Source: Desulfonatronovibrio magnus (GTDB lineage Bacteria > Desulfobacterota > Desulfovibrionia > Desulfovibrionales > Desulfonatronovibrionaceae). Taken from it: DNA of 64,000 bases. Shown in pieces: positions 1 to 9,365 of this stretch. Numbering within the stretch: position 1 is the first letter of the stretch; every line of letters begins with the position of its first letter. A program made the translations under genes and the position numbers. The notes beneath the pieces are model-generated. The model was not told the DNA's origin. It saw only the letters and a list, made by a program, of their open reading frames with translations, and made no database searches. The DNA lies in assembly GCF_000934755.1 (NCBI RefSeq), contig NZ_KN882175.1, positions 331,736 through 395,735 on the forward strand. Direction: 5' to 3'.

Positions 1-60
1 CTCCTTCAGCCTTCAGCCTTCAGTCTTCCCTCTTCCTCCTTCAGCCTTCCCCCTGTATCT
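1..60. repeat. Heptamer-type tandem repeat (TTCAGCC/CTTCAGC)
   Basis: The window opens in a pyrimidine-rich tract in which CTTCAGC-like units recur, partly in tandem. The same heptamer expands inside the R1 repeats at about 29720 and 33803. No gene is visible before hrcA at 186. Confidence 0.6.
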
Positions 61-115
61 TCCCAACAATTCAAAATCCCACACCGCTTTAACACAGCCA
101 CTCCTATCGCGTGCC

Positions 116-162
116 TTGACAGACAGGGCAAGCGTTGTTACTTCATTAGCACTCTGTAACAT
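116..162 (+). promoter_or_regulatory. Candidate hrcA promoter
   Basis: TTGACA lies at 116-121 but has no good -10 at 16-18 bp. A second pairing is TTGTTA (135-140) with TAACAT (157-162), 16 bp apart, which would put the start inside the right arm of the CIRCE element. Either would be blocked by HrcA. Visual match only. Confidence 0.35.
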
Positions 163-172
163 AGAGTGCTAA
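146..172 (+). promoter_or_regulatory. CIRCE operator (HrcA binding site)
   Basis: TTAGCACTC (146-154), a 9-nt spacer and GAGTGCTAA (164-172) form a perfect CIRCE inverted repeat, ending 13 nt before the hrcA start codon. HrcA dimers bind this element and repress hrcA-grpE-dnaK type operons until heat shock. The arms and spacing match the consensus exactly. Confidence 0.97.
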
Positions 173-185
173 TGAGGTAAAACCA

Positions 186-1229
186 ATGACTCTGAATAAA
201 AGACAAACTGACGTACTGCTCACTATAATCAAAAACTATATTATGACAGGCCAGCCTGTGGGATCAAGGACTGTTTCCAAAGACTCAACCCTGAAACTGA
301 GCCCTGCTTCCATCAGAAATATAATGGCCGACCTGTCAGACGCAGGCTACATTGAACAGCCCCACACATCAGCTGGCAGAATTCCCACGGCAAAAGGATT
401 CAGAATATACTTGGATTCCAACCTTGAAGTGGAACCTGTTTCTTCGGAGATTCAGGAAAAAATAAAGGCCACGCTGACCAGTGTAGGCCCTGATCTGTCC
501 CAGACTCTCAGTCAGGCCTGTAAACTGCTTTCTGTTCTGTCCAACCAGATCAGTCTCATCATTACTCCAAGTCATCAGCTCATAAGGTGGCAGCAGATTG
601 ATTTTGTTCTGCTGCGCCCTGGACTGGTCATGTCCATCCTCATCATGGAAGGAGGAATGATTCAGAATAAGGTCATCAAGGTAGACAAGGAAATATCATC
701 TGATGATCTCATCAGGTTCAGCAATTATCTCAATGAGCATTATCAGGGCAAAACACTGCAGCATGTTCGAGCCGGAATTCTGGACCAGATGAAAAACGCC
801 AGACAGCAGTTTGAACATCTTTATGAAAACGCCCTGAAACTTGCTCAGGAGTCTTTTCAAAACACCACAAGAAAAGTTTTTGTTGAGGGCACTCATTATC
901 TCTTTACAGGAAATGAACATGCGGACATCAACAAAATGCGCGAGCTTTTCCGAATGCTGGAGGAAAAGTCCAAGCTTCTCAAACTTCTGGATCAGACCAT
1001 AGAAAGCAGAAACCTGAATATCATTCTGGGCCAGGAACAAAAAATGGATGAATTAAGTGATTTTTCATTAATTTCATCACCTTACAGCTTACAGGACAAT
1101 ATCGGCACGGTAAGTATCATCGGTCCCACCAGAATGAACTATTCAAAAATAGTTCCGGCTGTTGACTTAACAGCAAAAATTCTTAGTCAGTTCCTGCAGG
1201 AAATATACGAAAATTCAGAAGCAGAATAG
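186..1229 (+). CDS. hrcA: Heat-inducible transcription repressor HrcA
   Basis: HrcA represses class I heat-shock genes by binding CIRCE, and its folding depends on GroEL. The 347 residues match the family length. The N-terminal winged helix (about 1-75) contains GQPVGSRTVS and the recognition-helix region SPASIRNIMADLSDAGYIEQ, followed by SAGRIPT. The rest fits the GAF-like and inserted dimerisation domains. A GAGG ribosome site lies 8 nt before the ATG, and a perfect CIRCE element just upstream implies autoregulation. grpE follows after a 239-bp gap. Confidence 0.97.
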   Translation: MTLNKRQTDVLLTIIKNYIMTGQPVGSRTVSKDSTLKLSPASIRNIMADLSDAGYIEQPHTSAGRIPTAKGFRIYLDSNLEVEPVSSEIQEKIKATLTSVGPDLSQTLSQACKLLSVLSNQISLIITPSHQLIRWQQIDFVLLRPGLVMSILIMEGGMIQNKVIKVDKEISSDDLIRFSNYLNEHYQGKTLQHVRAGILDQMKNARQQFEHLYENALKLAQESFQNTTRKVFVEGTHYLFTGNEHADINKMRELFRMLEEKSKLLKLLDQTIESRNLNIILGQEQKMDELSDFSLISSPYSLQDNIGTVSIIGPTRMNYSKIVPAVDLTAKILSQFLQEIYENSEAE

Positions 1230-1468
1230 TGTCACTGAGTTGCAAACGTTCCGCCCCGACAAACCGAGACCAATCCTGCGAGTAGCTTAAAGTGAGTCAT
1301 CTCTCTTAAAATTGAGACACTCCCTGTGCCAGGCACAAATTTTTGATCATTAAACGAAACTTTTTCGGTAATTGTTAATGGATTTCAGGAGAGCCCCCAA
1401 AAATTTCGAAAATGCATAGTTCTTAGCGGGTTTACCCACTACAAAAAATACTCTGGAGGTTAGGATAT
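1230..1468. repeat. hrcA-grpE spacer with degenerate R2-like palindrome and REP motif
   Basis: Bases 1236-1300 resemble a decayed copy of the R2 palindrome (compare 10625-10676), ending in a GCGAGTAGCTT variant of the AGTAACT edge. At 1325-1337 the palindrome TGTGCCAGGCACA matches the GTGCC/GGCAC motif found in other repeats here. No ORF or factor-independent terminator was found, so grpE may be co-transcribed with hrcA or have its own promoter. Confidence 0.45.
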
Positions 1469-2047
1469 ATGTCTGAAGAAAAAGACAGACTGGATTTTGA
1501 AGAATATGAGATGGAAGGGCAAGATGACCCTCAGGAGGAATTGGAAGAACACATAGAAATATCCTTTGATGAACTCAGATCTCTTTGTGAAGAAAAAATT
1601 TGTCCTGAATGCAGATTGCTCAAGGAAGAAAAAGATAAGGCGCTTAGAGCTGTGGCTGAGTCTGATAACTACAAGAAACGACTCAACAGGGAAAAGGAGG
1701 AATTCTGCAAATTTGCCGTATCTTCTTTTGTTGAGGAAATAATTCCTGTGGTGGACAACCTTGAACTGGCTCTCGAGCATGGCAGAAAGAATGATGCCTG
1801 CAAGGAACTTGTCAGCGGTGTGGATATGACTTTGTCCATTTTCAAGCAGATCCTGGAAAAAAACAAGCTTGTTCAGGTCGGCTATGTGGGAGAGCCTTTT
1901 GATCCGAACTTCCATGAAGCACTGGCTCAGGAAGAACGAGATGACATGGATCATGAAACAGTATGTCATGTCATGCAGAAAGGGTATGTCCTCAACGACC
2001 GCTTATTGCGGCCTGCAAAAGTCATGGTCAGCAAAAAATCTTGTTAA
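1469..2047 (+). CDS. grpE: Nucleotide exchange factor GrpE
   Basis: GrpE releases ADP from DnaK and tunes the chaperone cycle to temperature. The 192-residue protein has an acidic N-terminal tail, a long helical segment and the C-terminal beta domain (NFHEALAQEE through VLNDRLLRPAKVMVS), all in family order. Start at 1469 is supported by GGAGG 9 nt upstream. An unusual feature is a CPEC pair before the helix (about residue 50), not typical of GrpE. It sits between hrcA and dnaK on the same strand. Confidence 0.95.
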   Translation: MSEEKDRLDFEEYEMEGQDDPQEELEEHIEISFDELRSLCEEKICPECRLLKEEKDKALRAVAESDNYKKRLNREKEEFCKFAVSSFVEEIIPVVDNLELALEHGRKNDACKELVSGVDMTLSIFKQILEKNKLVQVGYVGEPFDPNFHEALAQEERDDMDHETVCHVMQKGYVLNDRLLRPAKVMVSKKSC

Positions 2048-2131
2048 AATGTTTAATGCTGATCTTTACAACCAGAATATTATAATTATGAAAGGATTTA
2101 TTTAATTTTTTAAAAATTGTATTTGTTTATA

Positions 2132-2254
2132 GTTTTCAAGTGTGACGGAAATCTGATTCACTTCAGTTGCTTTATTTTTCACACACCTGATGACATTTTC
2201 TTGTCTGCCGGATGTGGCTGCTGAAAATCAGATTCTTGTACTGCACTTGAAAAC
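2132..2254 (+). promoter_or_regulatory. Long inverted repeat in the dnaK leader
   Basis: GTTTTCAAGTG (2132-2142) pairs perfectly with CACTTGAAAAC (2244-2254). Inside it AATCTGATT (2150-2158) pairs with AATCAGATT (2226-2234), extended by TTCAG/CTGAA after a small bulge. The roughly 120-nt structure ends 21 nt before the dnaK Shine-Dalgarno sequence (2276-2282). It could be a structured 5-prime leader controlling expression or processing, or a repeat remnant. No U-tract follows, so it is not an ordinary terminator. Confidence 0.6.
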
Positions 2255-2291
2255 CCTGAACAGATACGACAAATTAAGGAGGCTCATAAAT

Positions 2292-4220
2292 ATGGGAAAA
2301 ATAATCGGAATCGACCTTGGCACCACCAACAGCTGTGTATATGTCATGGAAGGCAAGGAGGCAAAGTGTGTAAGTAACCCTGAAGGAGGCCGCACCACAC
2401 CTTCCATTGTTGCCTTTACAGACAAGGAGCGACTTGTAGGTGAAATAGCCAAAAGACAGGCAGTTACCAATTCGGAAAAAACTATATTTGCGTTCAAACG
2501 ACTGATGGGGCGTCAATTCAATGATCCGGCACTGACCGACTGGGTAAAAAGCTGCCCTTATATAATTACAGAAGGCTCAGGTGGCGATGCGCACATTCAG
2601 GTAGGGGACAAGAAGTACAGCCCGCCGGAAGTGTCTGCAATGCTTCTGCAGAAACTCAAAAGTGATGCTGAAGCCTATCTCGGTGAAAAGGTAACAGAAG
2701 CAGTAATCACTGTACCTGCTTATTTTAACGACAGTCAGCGTCAGGCTACTAAAGATGCAGGTAAAATTGCCGGACTGGAAGTAAAGAGAATAATTAATGA
2801 ACCTACTGCCGCATCTCTTGCGTATGGTGCAGACAAAAAGGCCAATGAAAAAATCGCGGTCTTTGATCTTGGCGGCGGTACATTTGATATTTCCATCCTC
2901 GAGGTTGGAGACAATCTTGTGGAAGTTCGTTCCACCAACGGAGACACCTTTCTTGGCGGCGAAGACTTTGACCATAAAGTAATTGATTACCTCGTCAGCG
3001 AATTCAAAAAAGAAAATGGCATTGATCTTTCCCAGGACAAGATGGCTCTGCAGCGTCTGAAAGAGGCTGCAGAAAAGGCCAAAAAAGAGCTGTCCACCAC
3101 CATGGAAACAGATGTCAACCTGCCTTTTATCACTGCTGATCAAAATGGTCCCAAGCATATGAATATCAAGTTGACCAGGGGTAAGCTGGAAAGACTGGTG
3201 GAAGATCTGGTTGACCGGACCATCGGCCCCTGCAAAAAGGCTTTGAGCGACGCCGGGGTTTCAGCTTCAGAAGTGGACCAGGTTCTGCTGGTTGGCGGCA
3301 TGACCCGTATGCCTCTCGTACAGAAAAAAGTAACTGAATTTTTCGGCAAAGAACCCAACAAAAGCGTCAATCCCGACGAAGTTGTTGCCATGGGAGCCGC
3401 CATTCAAGGAGGAATCTTTTCCGGAGATGTCAAGGATGTTCTTTTGCTTGATGTTACTCCTCTGTCTTTGGGCATTGAAACCATGGGCGGTGTTTTTACC
3501 AAACTCATTGACCGCAACACCACCATTCCAACACGCAAAAGCCAGATTTTTACCACCGCCGCAGACAATCAGCCTTCGGTTTCCATTCATGTTCTCCAGG
3601 GTGAAAGACCCATGGCCAATGACAATATGACTCTTGGAAGGTTTGAACTTGCCGGCATTCCCCCCTCACCACGCGGGGTTCCTCAGATTGAAGTTACCTT
3701 TGATATTGACGCCAACGGTTTAGTTAATGTCTCAGCCAAAGATACCGGAACAGGTAAAGAGCAATCCATTCGAATTACCGCTTCCAGTGGTCTTTCAGAA
3801 GATGAAATCAACAACCTGGTCAAGGAAGCTGAATCTCACGCTGAAGATGACAAAAAGAAACAGAAGCTCATAGAAGCCCGCAATCACGCTGATACCCTCA
3901 TCTATACTACTGAAAAATCACTGAGAGACCTTGGTGATAATATTGATGCTGAATTGAAGGCTGAAATTGAAGCCAAGTCCGAGGACCTGAAAAAGGCCAT
4001 GGAAGGAGAAGATGAGGCTGAAATTCGCAAGGCCACTGACGAGCTGTCCCAGGCATCCCACAAACTGGCTGAGAAACTTTACTCTCAAAAGACTCAACCC
4101 GGAGGAGATCCCGGAGCACAACAGCCAGGTCCTGGTCCTCAGGGGCAGGCAGGTGCAGGTCAGAAGGGATCATCAGGAGATGATGATGTAGTCGATGCTG
4201 ACTACACGGAAGTCAAATAA
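2292..4220 (+). CDS. dnaK: Chaperone protein DnaK (Hsp70)
   Basis: DnaK is the ATP-driven Hsp70 chaperone working with GrpE and DnaJ. From 2292 the protein is 642 residues and begins [15 protein letters not shown], the phosphate-1 motif. The reading frame stays open 34 codons further upstream, but AAGGAGG (2276-2282) points to 2292. [19 protein letters not shown] and the substrate-binding domain follow. The Gly/Pro/Gln-rich tail ends [13 protein letters not shown], typical of Gram-negative DnaK. No dnaJ is adjacent. A terminator follows. Confidence 0.98.
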   Translation: MGKIIGIDLGTTNSCVYVMEGKEAKCVSNPEGGRTTPSIVAFTDKERLVGEIAKRQAVTNSEKTIFAFKRLMGRQFNDPALTDWVKSCPYIITEGSGGDAHIQVGDKKYSPPEVSAMLLQKLKSDAEAYLGEKVTEAVITVPAYFNDSQRQATKDAGKIAGLEVKRIINEPTAASLAYGADKKANEKIAVFDLGGGTFDISILEVGDNLVEVRSTNGDTFLGGEDFDHKVIDYLVSEFKKENGIDLSQDKMALQRLKEAAEKAKKELSTTMETDVNLPFITADQNGPKHMNIKLTRGKLERLVEDLVDRTIGPCKKALSDAGVSASEVDQVLLVGGMTRMPLVQKKVTEFFGKEPNKSVNPDEVVAMGAAIQGGIFSGDVKDVLLLDVTPLSLGIETMGGVFTKLIDRNTTIPTRKSQIFTTAADNQPSVSIHVLQGERPMANDNMTLGRFELAGIPPSPRGVPQIEVTFDIDANGLVNVSAKDTGTGKEQSIRITASSGLSEDEINNLVKEAESHAEDDKKKQKLIEARNHADTLIYTTEKSLRDLGDNIDAELKAEIEAKSEDLKKAMEGEDEAEIRKATDELSQASHKLAEKLYSQKTQPGGDPGAQQPGPGPQGQAGAGQKGSSGDDDVVDADYTEVK

Positions 4221-4253
4221 ACCTTGACAGCATCTTATGCACCTTTCTATTCT

Positions 4254-4284
4254 AGCCCGGTTCAAGTTTGAGCCGGGCTTTTTT
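4254..4284 (+). terminator. Rho-independent terminator after dnaK
   Basis: AGCCCGG and CCGGGCT arms flank a short AT-rich loop and are followed by a run of six T. It lies 33 bp after the dnaK stop and closes the heat-shock locus. Confidence 0.93.
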
Positions 4285-4324
4285 GTATTATTTTTAAACT
4301 GAATTCTAAGGGAAATTCTGTCAG

Positions 4325-6280
4325 ATGCATGTAATTAAATCCATTCTGATAATATTATGTCTTCTTACGCTTTGGGCCTGCGAAAAACGCATCATGCCTG
4401 AACCTGAAGCTCCGGAAGCACCCTTGATGCGTCAGGCAGCATCCTACTGGGACAGTAGGGACTATGCCATGAGCCGGAGCCTGTACAAGGAGCTGTCTCA
4501 GATTCCAGATCTGCCCCGCAGACAGAAAAACATCATTTTAAGACGCCTTGCCACCAGTTCGTATTACCTTGAAGATTATGAAAGTGCCGTTAACCAGCTT
4601 GAAGAATGGTCCAGAATTGATCCCTCAGCTGTAAGGTTGTGGTCCTGGCACGAGATGTATGCCGATTCTCTGAAAAAGGTTGTAGGCGAACAGCGATACT
4701 ATCAATATTTTTCAGAACTGATCCGGGACAGACTGCTGCCTGCGGAGATACGCACGCAAGCAGTCATGGAGCTGACCAGGATTGATTTTGCCCGCCACAA
4801 CTTTCAGAATGCAGCCCTGAATCTGCAAACACTCTATGCACAGCTTGAGACATTCCAGAGCAGAGCATCACTTGAAAACAAGTTCATCTCATATCTTGTA
4901 TCTCTTCCTGCCAGCAAGCTGAACCAGGCTGCGCAGGCCCTGATTCCCATGGATCAGACAGATTTTCCCTGGAGTGTTTTTGCATGGCATTATCATGCCT
5001 TAGTGCTTGAGCAGACTCCTGGGATGTGGAATGATCTCCTGCCCAAGTTCCAGGCTCTTATTAAGCGCGGACAATTTGCCGATCCGTCCCCGTATCAGAA
5101 TCAACTGCAGGCATGGATGGATAAATTTGGAGTTCCAGCCAGGGAAATCGCACTTCTACTGCCTTTAAGCGGCAATTTTTCATCAGCAGGCTGGAAAATA
5201 ATGCGCGGAGCAGGATTGGCTCACTGGCAGTCTCTTTCTGACAGCAACCCCATAAAAATAAGATTCATCAATACTGATGAAGAGGGCTGGTTAGAAAAAC
5301 TGCAAAACATGAACTCCGTATCTATGGTGGGTGGACCTGTATCAAGGGCCCATTGGGATGATATCCAGAGAGCCGGTCTTAACTCAGACAAAACGTTTTT
5401 TACTTTTTTGCCAGACATAAATGATGAAGGGCGCTCAGGCTGGAGATTTTTCACCAGTCACAGAGATCAGATACGTTCCCTTCTCATGAAGACAACTTCA
5501 GGTTTGAATTTTACCAATTTTGCACTTTTTTACCCTGAAGAAGAATTTGGAAGAGCTTATGCCCGAATTTTCCTGGAAGAAGCAGAAAGGCTGGGGGTAA
5601 CAGTAAGTAATGTCAGCAGTTACCCGGCAGACGACCCTCAGCGCTGGAACCGCATCGTTGCCTCACTTTTGGATATTACCAACTTCAGCAGTCCTTACTT
5701 GCAACCCTCACCTGACTTTCAGGCAGTTTTCATACCTGACAGCCTTTCCAGAGCCAAGGGCATGCTTCCCCAGTTCTTTTATCACGATCAGAATCAGCTG
5801 GTCTTTATGGGGCCTATGCTCTGGTCGGAATCCCATTCACCAGGCTTTACTGAGCACCAGTACTTTTCTCTGTCCATGTCCCCGGGTCCCTGGGATGCGC
5901 AAAGCTCTAAAACAGCCTCCATTGATCTAATCCATGGCATGGAAGAGAATCTTCAGGATGAACCGGACTTCTGGGTGGCCTTAGGATATGATTTTATCAA
6001 TTTTGCCATGCATACAGGTGAGTTGCCTGCCCCATCTCAGTACTATAACATTAATCAAACCCTTCATTCCAGCACTTTCAATCACTGGAGCATGGCCCCC
6101 ATCACCTGGGACATGGAAGGAAATGCTTCACAGGACCTGTACATTTTTCAGCTGGAACGTAACGCATTATCCCGTGTAGATCTGGATTACTTTGACTCTC
6201 TGATTCAGATTCGAGAGCAAAGAAAAATTCACTGGCGGGACGAACTCTGGCAAAGACGGCAAAGCCAGGAGAATAACTGA
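4325..6280 (+). CDS. Periplasmic lipoprotein, LpoA/PBP-activator-like
   Basis: A 651-residue lipoprotein. The signal peptide ends in a lipobox with the lipidated Cys at residue 19 (LTLWAC). The N-terminal half is helical and TPR-like. The C-terminal half, from about residue 275 (REIALLLPLSGNFSSAGWKI), has the type-1 periplasmic-binding fold seen in LpoA/YraM and branched-chain amino-acid receptors. LpoA activates penicillin-binding protein 1A from the outer membrane; that role here is inference from architecture. Aspartate at position +2 is absent (CEK), which fits outer-membrane sorting by Lol. It stands alone between dnaK and gatC. Confidence 0.75.
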   Translation: MHVIKSILIILCLLTLWACEKRIMPEPEAPEAPLMRQAASYWDSRDYAMSRSLYKELSQIPDLPRRQKNIILRRLATSSYYLEDYESAVNQLEEWSRIDPSAVRLWSWHEMYADSLKKVVGEQRYYQYFSELIRDRLLPAEIRTQAVMELTRIDFARHNFQNAALNLQTLYAQLETFQSRASLENKFISYLVSLPASKLNQAAQALIPMDQTDFPWSVFAWHYHALVLEQTPGMWNDLLPKFQALIKRGQFADPSPYQNQLQAWMDKFGVPAREIALLLPLSGNFSSAGWKIMRGAGLAHWQSLSDSNPIKIRFINTDEEGWLEKLQNMNSVSMVGGPVSRAHWDDIQRAGLNSDKTFFTFLPDINDEGRSGWRFFTSHRDQIRSLLMKTTSGLNFTNFALFYPEEEFGRAYARIFLEEAERLGVTVSNVSSYPADDPQRWNRIVASLLDITNFSSPYLQPSPDFQAVFIPDSLSRAKGMLPQFFYHDQNQLVFMGPMLWSESHSPGFTEHQYFSLSMSPGPWDAQSSKTASIDLIHGMEENLQDEPDFWVALGYDFINFAMHTGELPAPSQYYNINQTLHSSTFNHWSMAPITWDMEGNASQDLYIFQLERNALSRVDLDYFDSLIQIREQRKIHWRDELWQRRQSQENN

Positions 6281-6367
6281 ATTTTAATCTCTCATTGAAG
6301 TTAAACTGTCAATGGTCTGTCTTTGTCAGAAACAAAATATTTAATTTGTAAAATGGAGCAAACAAGC

Positions 6368-6652
6368 ATGGATATATCACCGCAGCAGATTGCAAAGATT
6401 GCCAGCCTTGCAAGGCTAGAATTAAAAGATGACCAAATCCTGAAATTCGCTCAGCAGTTTAATGATATCATTGGTTATATGGACAAAATGAACTCATTGG
6501 ACACCCGGGGCATCGAACCTATGTATTCTCCATGTGAGAATACTTCTGTAATGCGTCCAGATGAGGTCATTAATGAACATGAACGCAGCAAACTGCTCAG
6601 CAATGCTCCCATGCAGGATGGCAAGTACTTTATAGTTCCCAAAATTATCTAA
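6368..6652 (+). CDS. gatC: Asp-tRNA(Asn)/Glu-tRNA(Gln) amidotransferase subunit C
   Basis: GatC is the small scaffold of the GatCAB complex that converts misacylated Glu-tRNA(Gln) and Asp-tRNA(Asn). Start 6368 (94 residues, MDISPQQIAKIASLARLEL) is preferred over an upstream in-frame start because GGAG lies 9 nt before it and the family begins there. Residues MYSPCENTSVMRPDEV match the conserved C-terminal part. The TAA stop is formed at the first bases of an R1 repeat. gatA follows after that repeat; gatB is not in the window. Confidence 0.93.
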   Translation: MDISPQQIAKIASLARLELKDDQILKFAQQFNDIIGYMDKMNSLDTRGIEPMYSPCENTSVMRPDEVINEHERSKLLSNAPMQDGKYFIVPKII

Positions 6653-6810
6653 TGCGAGCTGTGCCCACAACCCGGTTATGAGTTATCTGTTAATTATTAT
6701 CAGGGTAAGGCTGTGGATTCAGGCTTTTGTTATTCAACGATTAACAATTAATTATTAGCTGATAACAATTTCTTGTTTTTTGCTACAGAATTGAAACGAT
6801 AAATTTCTAA
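6650..6810 (+). repeat. R1 repeat, copy 1
   Basis: Head TAATGCGAGCTGTGCCCACA, then an AT-rich body with the shared TTATCAGGGTAAGGC and TTCAGGCTTTTGTT blocks, ending in TTTCTTGTTTTTTGCTACAG and a degraded tail. The first three bases are the gatC stop codon. Confidence 0.85.
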
Positions 6811-6842
6811 CCTTCAAATACATATCAAAATCAGGATATATT

Positions 6843-8318
6843 ATGACGGATATTGTGAAAAAATCCCTGCTGGAAATTAGAGAACTGCTGAAAAGAGGCG
6901 AAGTCAAAGTATTAGATGTGGTTAACAGCTGTTTTGATCAGTTAGAAAAGTCAGAACCAGTCATCAACGCCCTTGTAAGCTGGAATAAGGAAGCCTGCCA
7001 GACCATGGCTCAGGAAATGGACAAAACAGGCCCGGATAGTCAGAAGCCATTGTGGGGAGTACCAATCACCATTAAAGATGTCATCTGTACAAACGATTTC
7101 CCAACCACCTGCGGTTCAAAAATTCTGCAAGATTACAGACCATGCTATGATGCGACCCTGGTGGAAAAACTGAGGCAGGCCGGTGCTATCATCATGGGTA
7201 AAAACAACATGGATGAATTCGCCATGGGATCATCAACAGAGAATTCAGCTTTCAAAACCACGAAAAATCCATGGGATATCCAAAGGGTGCCCGGTGGTTC
7301 AAGCGGTGGCTCTGCTGCCAGCGTTGCTGCCTGGCAGTGTTATGCATCCATTGGTACTGATACCGGCGGCTCCATCAGACAGCCCGCTTCGTTTTGCGGC
7401 ATTAACGGATTAAAGCCCACCTACGGCCGTGTCTCAAGGTTCGGGCTTGTAGCTTATGGTTCATCCCTGGATCAGGCCGGGCCCATGACCAGGAATGCCC
7501 GGGATGCAGCTCTTATGCTGAATGTAATCTCAGGCCATGATCCCAAAGATTCCACTTCTGCCCCAAAACATGTACCTGATTTTTTACAGGCTACTTATCA
7601 GCAGACCAGCCTTAAAGGCTTGCGCATTGGTCTTCCCAACCAGTACTGGAAAGGTCGTATGAGCCAGGAAACCAGCCAGTGCTGCACAAATGTTCTAAAC
7701 GCTGCCCGGAACGCAGGATGTAAAGTGGTTGAGGTGGACATGCCCCATGCTGATATGGGCATTGCCGCCTATTATATAATTGCCATGGCTGAAGCCTCAT
7801 CCAATCTGGCCAGATATGATGGAGTCAAATACGGGGTAAGGGATAAAGACAGCAAAGATATCCTGGAAATGTACCGTAAAACCAGATCCATGGCTCTTGG
7901 TGAAGAAGTACAACGCCGGATCATGATCGGCACTTATGTTTTGTCCGCTGGATATTATGATGCCTATTATAAAAAGGCAGCACAGATCAGACGCCTTATT
8001 CTTGAAGATTATATGCGAGCTTTTGAGTCCTGTGACATAATATGCGCTCCTGCGTCTCCATCCACTGCTTTTAAGATTGGAGAAAACATTCATGATCCCT
8101 TGCAGATGTATATGACGGATATTTTCACAACCTCACTTAACCTTGCAGGACTGCCTGGCATGACAATTCCAGCAGGGCTGGGCAATGAAAGCGGCATGCC
8201 CGCAGGTATTCAGATATTTGCCCCTGCTTTTCAGGAAGCAACCATTCTAAGCACTGCCCACATTCTGGAAAGCGCGCTGCCTCCACTTGGCATTCCTGCG
8301 GGGCTCACCGCTTCCTGA
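6843..8318 (+). CDS. gatA: Asp/Glu-tRNA amidotransferase subunit A
   Basis: GatA is the amidase-signature subunit that hydrolyses glutamine and feeds ammonia to GatB. The Ser-cisSer-Lys triad is intact: Lys78 (VPITIKDV), Ser153 ([10 protein letters not shown]) and Ser177 ([10 protein letters not shown]). Length 491 is normal. It is followed after 3 bp by mnmA, which suggests translation from one message. A glnS is also present at 61373, so the GatCAB complex here may serve mainly Asn-tRNA (inference). Confidence 0.97.
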   Translation: MTDIVKKSLLEIRELLKRGEVKVLDVVNSCFDQLEKSEPVINALVSWNKEACQTMAQEMDKTGPDSQKPLWGVPITIKDVICTNDFPTTCGSKILQDYRPCYDATLVEKLRQAGAIIMGKNNMDEFAMGSSTENSAFKTTKNPWDIQRVPGGSSGGSAASVAAWQCYASIGTDTGGSIRQPASFCGINGLKPTYGRVSRFGLVAYGSSLDQAGPMTRNARDAALMLNVISGHDPKDSTSAPKHVPDFLQATYQQTSLKGLRIGLPNQYWKGRMSQETSQCCTNVLNAARNAGCKVVEVDMPHADMGIAAYYIIAMAEASSNLARYDGVKYGVRDKDSKDILEMYRKTRSMALGEEVQRRIMIGTYVLSAGYYDAYYKKAAQIRRLILEDYMRAFESCDIICAPASPSTAFKIGENIHDPLQMYMTDIFTTSLNLAGLPGMTIPAGLGNESGMPAGIQIFAPAFQEATILSTAHILESALPPLGIPAGLTAS

Positions 8319-8321
8319 TAT

Positions 8322-9365
8322 ATGAAAACTGCAGTGGCCTTAAGCGGCGGAGCTGACAGTCTTTATGCCTTACTCTCCCTTCATGAGGCAGGCTGGAAAC
8401 TGATGCCGGTCCACGCCAGATTTTTTAAGACTGACCATCAAAGTCATGAAACAGAAAAACTGCTTGCAGATTTTTGCTCCACCATAGGTTTGCAATTGAC
8501 AGTACTGGACCTGGCTAAGAAATTTAAAACCCTGGTCATGGATCCCTTTGTTCAGGATTATATTGACGGACTTACTCCTAATCCTTGCGTTACCTGCAAC
8601 CAGCGGATAAAGTTCGGGCTCATCATGGATCATGTCAGATCTCTCGGAGCTGATCAGCTTGCCACCGGGCACTACGCACGAATTGATTCCAATAATGATA
8701 TTCCAGCACTTTTTCGAGGGCAGGACCCCTTAAAGGATCAAAGCTATTTTTTATCCCTGGTTCCAGTTAAGGTCTTAAACCATGTAGTTTTCCCCCTGCA
8801 GACATCAACCAAGAAAAACATTTTAAAACTTCTCGGTGAAAAAGGAATCACCCCTCCGGTTCCCGGGGAAAGTAATGAAGTTTGTTTCATTGAAAATGAC
8901 TACAGATCATTTATTCAGGAACAGAGACCAAACCTCAAAACCCTGAAAGGCCCTATCATGACCACCAATGGAACAGTGCTGGGACAGCATCAGGGACTAT
9001 GGCACTACACTCCAGGTCAACGTAAAGGACTGGGCATAGCCTATAAACATCCACTATATGTCATTGAAAAAAACTTTCAAAACAACGCCTTGATTGTAGG
9101 CAATGCTCAGGAACAGATGAGCAGAGGGTGTGAAGCCAAAGATATCAATATCCACGTAGCTCCAAAAAACTGGCCCGAAACAGTCATGGTACAGATTAGA
9201 TATCGTTCCAGGCCTCATCCAGCCATAGTGACCATCAATAAATCACGCATGACTGTCAAATTTTTAAACCCTCAGGATATTGCTGCTCCAGGTCAGATCG
9301 CAGCTGTTTACTCGCAGCATGGCCAGGTTCTCGCTGCAGGCATAATAACTTCTTCTAAACCATGA
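8322..9365 (+). CDS. mnmA: tRNA-specific 2-thiouridylase MnmA
   Basis: MnmA installs 2-thiouridine at U34 of Lys, Glu and Gln tRNAs. Seen are the PP-loop (ALSGGADS, residues 6-13), the catalytic Cys89 in NPCVTCN and the second sulfur-relay Cys188 in SNEVCFIE. Length 347 is slightly short, with a compact C-terminal barrel. It starts 3 bp after gatA and overlaps mtaB by 4 bp, so the three probably form an operon of tRNA-maturation genes. Confidence 0.96.
   Translation: MKTAVALSGGADSLYALLSLHEAGWKLMPVHARFFKTDHQSHETEKLLADFCSTIGLQLTVLDLAKKFKTLVMDPFVQDYIDGLTPNPCVTCNQRIKFGLIMDHVRSLGADQLATGHYARIDSNNDIPALFRGQDPLKDQSYFLSLVPVKVLNHVVFPLQTSTKKNILKLLGEKGITPPVPGESNEVCFIENDYRSFIQEQRPNLKTLKGPIMTTNGTVLGQHQGLWHYTPGQRKGLGIAYKHPLYVIEKNFQNNALIVGNAQEQMSRGCEAKDINIHVAPKNWPETVMVQIRYRSRPHPAIVTINKSRMTVKFLNPQDIAAPGQIAAVYSQHGQVLAAGIITSSKP

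Noticed and set aside
1460-1969. 169-residue minus-strand frame across grpE
   Set aside because: Full antisense overlap with a confident grpE gene; Phe/Leu-rich shadow of its Glu/Lys codons.
2190-2291. 34-codon N-terminal extension of DnaK
   Set aside because: The strong AAGGAGG at 2276-2282 and the universal [12 protein letters not shown] start put the true ATG at 2292; the upstream part covers the leader hairpin.
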